A stretch of 64,000 nucleotides of DNA, taken from Erysipelotrichaceae bacterium OPF54 (GTDB lineage Bacteria; Bacillota_I; Bacilli_A; Erysipelotrichales; Erysipelotrichaceae). How positions within the stretch are numbered: position 1 is the first letter of the stretch; the number at the start of each line of letters is the position of its first letter. Made by a program: the position numbers and the translations under genes. Shown piece by piece: positions 59,882-64,000 of this stretch. Under the pieces are notes generated by a model that worked only from the letters and a program-made list of their open reading frames with translations, was not told the origin of the DNA and did not search any database. Where the stretch lies: contig BQKD01000001.1 in the NCBI GenBank assembly GCA_022834735.1, positions 62,001 to 126,000 on the forward strand, given 5' to 3'.

Positions 59882-60004
59882 TGTAGCGCGTCAAATTCTG
59901 TTAGTCGGAAACGTCAAATATTTTTATACACATCTGGAAGAGAAACGCACTTTATTTTGTCCGGCCTCGCTTTATTTTGGCTTCAGAAGCATTTTATTTT
60001 ATTT
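59882..60004. repeat. Transposon left end with repeated subterminal motifs
   Basis: After the terminal TGTAGCGCGTCAAAT a second CGTCAAAT follows at about 59911. Further in, TTTATTTTG recurs at 59951 and 59971, with the variant TTTTATTTT at 59992, a spacing of about 20 bp (two helical turns). These look like multiple transposase-binding sites. Confidence 0.6.
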
Positions 60005-60018
60005 CTTTCTGTTCAAAA

Positions 60019-60044
60019 AAAGCCGTCTTGTCAAAAACGGCTTT
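60019..60044 (-). terminator. Terminator of the transposon operon
   Basis: AAAGCCGT/ACGGCTTT hairpin with T7 on the minus strand, just after the stop at 60048. Confidence 0.8.
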
Positions 60045-60047
60045 TAA

Positions 60048-60335
60048 TCAATAATTTCCTATGTTCTCGAATTCTTTCTGGTATACTCTTTCCACTATAC
60101 ATGCCAGGATCCAGCTGTTCCTCTTTCCCAGCGCTTTTCTGATCGACGGATGGATCTCGAAATCATTCTTGAAGAATAAATGGCCAAAATTATTCATATA
60201 GTTTTCTACAAAATACATCAGCTCTTCATTGCTCAGTTTATAGGCTCCGTACATCTTCATCGCTCTTTTCAGCTGTTCGATCATCACTTTTCTCGTCGTC
60301 GGCCAGTTGATCAACATCCGTTCATCTTCTTTCAT
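60048..60335 (-). CDS. Small transposon-encoded protein, 95 aa
   Basis: I do not recognise this family. It is mostly helical and charged (LINWPTTRKVMIEQLKRAMK, then GKRNSWILACIVERVYQKEF). It begins 6 bp after the ATPase stop, so it is co-transcribed with the transposition genes. It could be a target-selection or regulatory subunit in the place that TniQ holds in other elements, but no sequence motif supports that. Confidence 0.7.
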   Translation of the reverse strand: MKEDERMLINWPTTRKVMIEQLKRAMKMYGAYKLSNEELMYFVENYMNNFGHLFFKNDFEIHPSIRKALGKRNSWILACIVERVYQKEFENIGNY

Positions 60336-60341
60336 ATGTTC

Positions 60342-61148
60342 TCACCCCAGTTCTACTTCGTTATGTGCTTTCATCACGATCTCTGCGTCGATGATCCGCT
60401 TTTCTTCGTTCGCTCCTTCGATCAGGCATTTCGACAACAGATTGTTCAGTTTCCGGATTGATCCGCCTGCGATATTATATGCGGCACGCACCGCGTCTTC
60501 TTCGAACACCTTTTCTCTGCTTCCGCATTCTTTCATGCAGAAATCCACATATTCCTGTGCCTCTTCTCCTTTCAGACCTTCCATGAAATAATTGATCACG
60601 ATCCTCTGGCGCAGGGCGTCATGCACCTGCTTTTTCAGGATCGTGTTCAGGCTCGTCTGCCCGCTCAGGATCAGGATACAGTAGTTCTTCGAGTCCATCT
60701 CGAAATTGAGGAGCATGGTCAGATCGTTGAAGACGCTCGTGCTCAGATACTGCGCTTCGTCGATCACGATGACCGGCGTGCACTTCTTTTCTTTTGCCAT
60801 GTATTCGATGGCTTCCTGTACCTGCCGGAACAGGTCGCTCTTTCTGAATTTGGGCTCCAGCCCCAGCCCGCAGGCCAGCTGCCGGTAAAAGTCGATGACC
60901 GATACCGTAGACATCTGGATGTAGACCACTTTGTACAGCGACGGGTTCAGACTGCCGGCAAATTCGCGGATGGCCGATGTTTTTCCTGTTCCCGGACTTC
61001 CTGTGAACAATCCGATCCCTTTCGCTTTTTTCAGGTAGTCCAGCCGTCCTTTCAGGTTCGCCGTATCTTCGCTCCGGTATAATTTGTGATATTTCGTTTC
61101 TTTCTCGAACGGCATCTGCTTCAGTCCGTAAAATACTTTGGCTTCCAT
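60342..61148 (-). CDS. AAA+ ATPase transposition protein (ExeA/TniB/TnsC-like)
   Basis: The 268-aa ATPase has Walker A GSPGTGKT (50-57), Walker B VIVIDEAQ (126-133), sensor LILSGQTSL and a C-terminal AAA lid (AAYNIAGGSIRKLNNLLSKCL). The opening FYGLKQMPFEKETK is like ExeA-type ATPases. In related elements this protein picks the target and activates the transposase. It starts 1 bp after the transposase stop. Confidence 0.9.
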   Translation of the reverse strand: MEAKVFYGLKQMPFEKETKYHKLYRSEDTANLKGRLDYLKKAKGIGLFTGSPGTGKTSAIREFAGSLNPSLYKVVYIQMSTVSVIDFYRQLACGLGLEPKFRKSDLFRQVQEAIEYMAKEKKCTPVIVIDEAQYLSTSVFNDLTMLLNFEMDSKNYCILILSGQTSLNTILKKQVHDALRQRIVINYFMEGLKGEEAQEYVDFCMKECGSREKVFEEDAVRAAYNIAGGSIRKLNNLLSKCLIEGANEEKRIIDAEIVMKAHNEVELG

Positions 61149-61149
61149 A

Positions 61150-62385
61150 TTACTCCTCCTCTCTGAAGCGCATGTGCTGCCTTCTTCTGATCCGGCTGTT
61201 CTCCACCTTGTCGACCGTCCGGATCGGGATCAGCTTTCCGTCCATCCCTAGCAGCCAGGCCTTTCTCCTGTCTTCGGGATCCATCTTCACCTTTACTGTC
61301 TCGCGCATGTATTCGGCCGGCACCTCGTAGCTGATCCCGTCGATCACGAGTGTCGAATCGGTCCTCACCTTTCTTTCGTACGTATGCAGGAAATACTGTT
61401 CCACCGCTTCGTCAGGAAGGAAGCGGAACCGCTGTGCATCCTTCAGATAGCGCTGGCGCGGCGTCATATCTTTCAGCGAAGCGTGTTGGCAGTTGATGTA
61501 TTTCTGAAGATAGTCCCCGAAAGATTCCCGGACCTCTTCGATCGTCTGATAGGCATTCCAGTCCGAACAGCGCAGCCAGTGGTCCTTGAACGTTCGGAAT
61601 GCGCGCTCCTGTTTTCCTTTCGCGCTTCCGTCCCGCACCGGCGCATGCACCAGGGCGACCCCCAGTCTTGCACAGATCATATTCAGCTGGTGGTTGTCAT
61701 AAGGCGAACCATTGTCTACATACAGTACAGACGGGATCCCGTAAGTCATGACCGCGTTCTTCAGGATCTTCTGAAAGTTGACGGCCGTATCGGCTTCAAA
61801 GATTCCCCAGCCCACGATCATCCGGGATGCGTCATCCAGGATAGAAACCAGATACAGCCTGTGTCCGGCCAGCCTGTATAGATAGGATGTATCGGCCTGC
61901 CAGACCTGGTTGGCAAATTCTTTCTCGAACGCTCTGCGCTCTTTTCCCTGATGGATCGGTTCGAGACGGCTCTGAGGCAGAGAACGCACGAAACGATCGA
62001 TCGTGGACTGGGAAACGCGGGCCGGGATAAACCCTTCTTCGATGAGCCGCGCACGCAGGACCGTATTGATGATGCGCGGATACTGCCGGCGCAGAGCGAT
62101 GATGCGTTCCTGCGCCTCGGGACTCAGAGTTCGGGAAGTCCCCTTGTCGCTCCTGGGACGGGAAATCAGTCCATCGAATCCGCCGGAACGGTATTCATAG
62201 GCCCAGTGAGCGAAAGTCTGCCATGAAAATGATTTTTTGACACCGGAGACCGGGTTTTCGAATTCTTTTTCGGCAAGATGACGGTAAAACTGACGGTTTG
62301 TCGAAAAAGGATGAGTGCCGGAAATGACAGGAGCGATGATCCCGAATTTCCATAAAGCGATTTTTTCCTTGTCGGTTTGATCCAT
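61150..62385 (-). CDS. DDE transposase, rve/Mu-like (DD35E)
   Basis: The 411-aa protein has an N-terminal HTH region (about 50-135, SWQTFAHWAYEYRSGGFDGL and VSQSTIDRFVRSL), an integrase core with Asp165 (WQADTSYLY), Asp224 (YVDNGSPYDN) and Glu260 (GKQERAFRTF), exactly 35 residues between the last two, and a C-terminal beta-barrel-like part ending in basic residues. All catalytic residues are present. ATG 62385 has AAAGGAGG upstream; the frame is open 45 codons further but without a site. Confidence 0.92.
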   Translation of the reverse strand: MDQTDKEKIALWKFGIIAPVISGTHPFSTNRQFYRHLAEKEFENPVSGVKKSFSWQTFAHWAYEYRSGGFDGLISRPRSDKGTSRTLSPEAQERIIALRRQYPRIINTVLRARLIEEGFIPARVSQSTIDRFVRSLPQSRLEPIHQGKERRAFEKEFANQVWQADTSYLYRLAGHRLYLVSILDDASRMIVGWGIFEADTAVNFQKILKNAVMTYGIPSVLYVDNGSPYDNHQLNMICARLGVALVHAPVRDGSAKGKQERAFRTFKDHWLRCSDWNAYQTIEEVRESFGDYLQKYINCQHASLKDMTPRQRYLKDAQRFRFLPDEAVEQYFLHTYERKVRTDSTLVIDGISYEVPAEYMRETVKVKMDPEDRRKAWLLGMDGKLIPIRTVDKVENSRIRRRQHMRFREEE

Positions 62386-62450
62386 AAAGCAGAATCCTCC
62401 TTTGAGATTACTGTACCGGGCTAAAAAGAGGAAAGCGACGGACAAATGAT

Positions 62451-62990
62451 TCAGGAAGGAGAAAAAAGACCATAGACAAAGGGTGCAGATAAAATAGTGT
62501 GAGGCGAAAAATAGGCGCATTCATGAAAACGAAGAAAACTCTTCAGAAAGGCATGCATAGAAGAACGGATATGAGCAAGAAGATCATACGGGCTACGGTC
62601 AAGATCGCGGATCATGATACAGGAGAGGAAAAGCAGAGAGGAATAGCGGTCGATCCATCGGCGCAGGGTCGTTCTGGAAATATCAAAAAGCGCAGCCGTT
62701 CTCGACTTGTTGCCGGCACAAGGTCCGCAGCAGTACTGAAAGAGCACTTCAAAAATAAAAGGATAGGAAAACGAAGAAAACGGACGGGCATCATAAGGGA
62801 GTATGGTATGATAGGAGCCGCAGGAAGGACAAAAAACGACACGAACCCGTAAGCGTTTTGTCGGATTGGAAGGAGAGAGGCAGAAACGGGAGTAGGATGA
62901 GTAATCGAGCATCTGGCCGCGCGCCCCGCAGGACGGGCAGGATAAATCATGCGAAAAAGGGTTGTCGAAAGCCGAAAAATTGATTATCAT
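62451..62990 (-). CDS. DUF6431-like zinc-ribbon/HTH protein of the transposon
   Basis: The 179-aa protein has two CxxC pairs (LSCPSCGARGQMLDYSSY and VVFCPSCGSYHTILP), then an HTH-like stretch ISRTTLRRWIDRY. The name DUF6431 is a tentative match from memory. It lies first in the transposon operon, 66 bp ahead of the transposase. It could bind transposon ends or regulate the operon. The start is uncertain: I used ATG 62990, which begins MIINFSAFDNPF; the frame stays open to 63077. Confidence 0.65.
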   Translation of the reverse strand: MIINFSAFDNPFSHDLSCPSCGARGQMLDYSSYSRFCLSPSNPTKRLRVRVVFCPSCGSYHTILPYDARPFSSFSYPFIFEVLFQYCCGPCAGNKSRTAALFDISRTTLRRWIDRYSSLLFLSCIMIRDLDRSPYDLLAHIRSSMHAFLKSFLRFHECAYFSPHTILSAPFVYGLFSPS

Positions 62991-63111
62991 AAAATTGTTC
63001 GTTAGGACGGGAGAGAGTTTGTTCGCAAAACAATTAGGGCTCTCTCTTTTTTTGCGCCTAACACCTTTCCATGTCAATCATCTCATAAAATGAAAATAAT
63101 GTGACGAAAAA

Positions 63112-63161
63112 AAGCAGAATAAATTCATCGTGAAATGATCGATGATGAATTTATTCTGCTT
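63112..63161 (-). terminator. Long hairpin terminator inside the transposon right end
   Basis: AAGCAGAATAAATTCATC (63112-63129) and its perfect complement (63144-63161) form an 18-bp stem with a 14-nt loop. Read on the minus strand it is followed by T7. It would stop transcription entering from the interrupted tnpB. Confidence 0.8.
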
Positions 63162-63202
63162 GTCTTTATAAATAAGCGAGGATAGCAGGACGACGCTCTA
63201 CA

Positions 63203-63209
63203 GCTTTTG
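63203..63209. repeat. Target-site duplication, right copy
   Basis: GCTTTTG next to the transposon terminus, same as 59875-59881. Confidence 0.85.
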
Positions 63210-64000
63210 CAGTTCGGACAATCCCATTCCCGCATGCCGAGATCTTTTGTTTCGGGGTTCTTATATCCGCATACAGAGCAGGTCTGGCTCGAAGGAAACC
63301 ATTTGTCGATCCGGATCAGCTGCTTTCCCTCTTCTTCCAGTTTGTACTTCAGGAAAGTGGTGAACATGCCCCATCCGTTGTCATGGACCGATTTGCCAAA
63401 ATGCAGCGACCTTGCCATCGCTTTCATATCCAGATCTTCTATGCAGACGCAGTCATACGCATTGACGATCTCTCTTGATTGCTTATGCAGAAAATCCTTT
63501 CTTTGATTGGAAACCTTCTCATACAGCTTTGCGACCTTGATCCGCTGTTTTTCCCAGTTTCTCGAGCCTATCTGCATGTGCGACAGTTTTCGCTGTTCCC
63601 GTTTCAGTTTCTTTTCCCATTTTCTGTAATACTTTGGATACTCTGCCTCGTTTCCTTCGCTGTCTTTGTACAGTCCGTTCATCGAGAAGTCGAGTCCAAG
63701 GAAAGTGTGTGGCTTTCTTTCCGGTACTTGGTTTTCGTACTCGAACAAAATGCTTGCATGATACTTTCCGCTCGGGCTCTGACTTACTGTCACCGACTTG
63801 AGGACATAAGAGGCAGGCATCTCCCGATGCTGCTTCACCTTGACCTGTCCGATCTTCGGCAGTTTCAAATAGCCGTCGGACAGGAGGATGTTCTGATTGA
63901 CGCAGACGGTCGAATAGCTGTTCTTTCTGTTTCGTTTGGATTTGAATCTTGGAAATCCTTTTTTTGGCTGATTGAAGAAGTTCTGGAAGGCCTGATCCAG
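63203..64000 (-). pseudogene. tnpB: tnpB fragment A (N-terminal part, continues past the window)
   Basis: The frame is open to the window edge and reads LDQAFQNFFNQPKKGFPRFK..., RuvC-I in FLGLDFSMNGLYKDS, RuvC-II in CVCIEDLDMKAMA, and the zinc ribbon CSVCGYKNPETKD...CPNCKS. It is then cut by the 3.3-kb transposon, and the frame runs 26 codons into the transposon before stopping at 63125. Before disruption this was a canonical TnpB with zinc finger, unlike the one at 24018. The start lies outside the window. Confidence 0.9.

Larger units (their letters stand above)
59882..63202 (-). mobile_element. 3,321-bp transposon with DD35E transposase, AAA+ ATPase and DUF6431-like gene
   Basis: Both ends start TGTAG(C/A)GCGTC and point inward, giving 5'-TG...CA-3' termini. 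The flanks are the 7-bp repeat GCTTTTG, and excision with one repeat restores tnpB exactly, so the limits are firm. Gene order on the minus strand is DUF6431-like, transposase, ATPase, small ORF. A strong hairpin terminator lies inside the right end and another after the last gene. The two-protein transposase-ATPase plan resembles Mu/Tn552/Tn5053/IS21; the family is not one I can name. Confidence 0.9.
58010..64000 (-). mobile_element. tnpB element interrupted by two other transposons
   Basis: On the minus strand a tnpB gene enters from beyond the window, is cut at 63203 by a 3.3-kb transposon, resumes at 59881 for about 15 codons, is cut again by an IS110 element, and resumes near 58183 to its stop at 58148. 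The right end with hairpin CCCCCACCT-CTAT-AGGTGGGGG and AGGATGTCAC ends at about 58012. The end pattern equals that of the element at 23.8-25.65 kb. Confidence 0.85.

Noticed and set aside
59837..60335. Tn7-type TniQ/TnsD homologue in the 95-aa protein
   Set aside because: No cysteine or histidine zinc motif and no TniQ signature are present; only position suggests it.
63125..63868. Complete 247-aa TnpB gene
   Set aside because: The apparent start is an internal TTG, the frame continues to the window edge, and the last 26 codons come from the inserted transposon.

Overview
The window reads as chromosome of a gut-type Bacillota (Firmicutes). It has a 16S-23S-5S operon with no tRNA in the spacer, HPr kinase/phosphorylase, a c-di-AMP PII-like receptor, LicT-type antitermination, many PTS genes and strong AGGAGG ribosome binding sites. 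The 16S fragment looks to me like the Erysipelotrichaceae/Erysipelotrichia branch. That is recollection, not a search result. Codon usage is moderately GC-rich; 10.1-11.0 kb and 31.6-34.4 kb look AT-richer by eye.

Layout. 1-4.5 kb: rRNA operon, 16S truncated by the window edge. 4.6-9.3 kb: uvrA-hprK-trxB. 9.4-14.4 kb: a lone PocR-type sensor, then a beta-glucoside unit (LicT antiterminator, RAT element, EIIBCA, 6-phospho-beta-glucosidase). 14.4-23.8 kb: wall/peptidoglycan deacetylase, darA, purD-fhs, an AI-2E-type permease, a PPOX protein, purF, a small self-regulated XRE membrane operon and trxA. 23.8-25.65 kb: a solo tnpB element with a structured right end. 25.7-27.2 kb: M32 carboxypeptidase.

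27.3-35.3 kb is an accessory island: two BlaI/M56 (BlaR1-like) pairs, a protease-less M56 relative, a LytTR regulator and four related lipoproteins. Two of the lipoproteins share an exact 324-bp block. 35.4-39.7 kb: aldehyde dehydrogenase, nitroreductase, MarR-MATE and a third BlaI without partner.

39.9-46.4 kb is a PTS (EIIA, EIIB, EIIC) with KDPG-type aldolase, AraD-type epimerase/aldolase, a PRD regulator and KDG kinase, consistent with uptake of a sugar acid or its derivative. 46.4-47.4 kb: a TetR regulator without a recognisable start codon, divergent from three tiny genes across a near-perfect 26-bp palindrome. 47.8-55.3 kb: a second carbohydrate cluster (HAD phosphatase, unknown TIM-barrel-like protein, RpiB, Rpe, a LacI-like protein without its DNA-binding domain, two Gfo/Idh/MocA dehydrogenases, a GH1 enzyme). 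55.3-58 kb: STM3941-like protein, PPOX protein and phosphofructokinase.

58.0-64.0 kb is a nest of mobile elements. A tnpB gene on the minus strand is split in three. A 3,321-bp transposon (DD35E transposase, AAA+ ATPase, DUF6431-like protein, small ORF) sits at 59882-63202 with 7-bp duplicated GCTTTTG flanks and TGTAG(C/A)GCGTC ends. An IS110 element sits further downstream in the same gene. Removing the transposon and one repeat restores the tnpB frame exactly. This transposon and the lipoprotein/M56 island are the best candidates for little-described systems.
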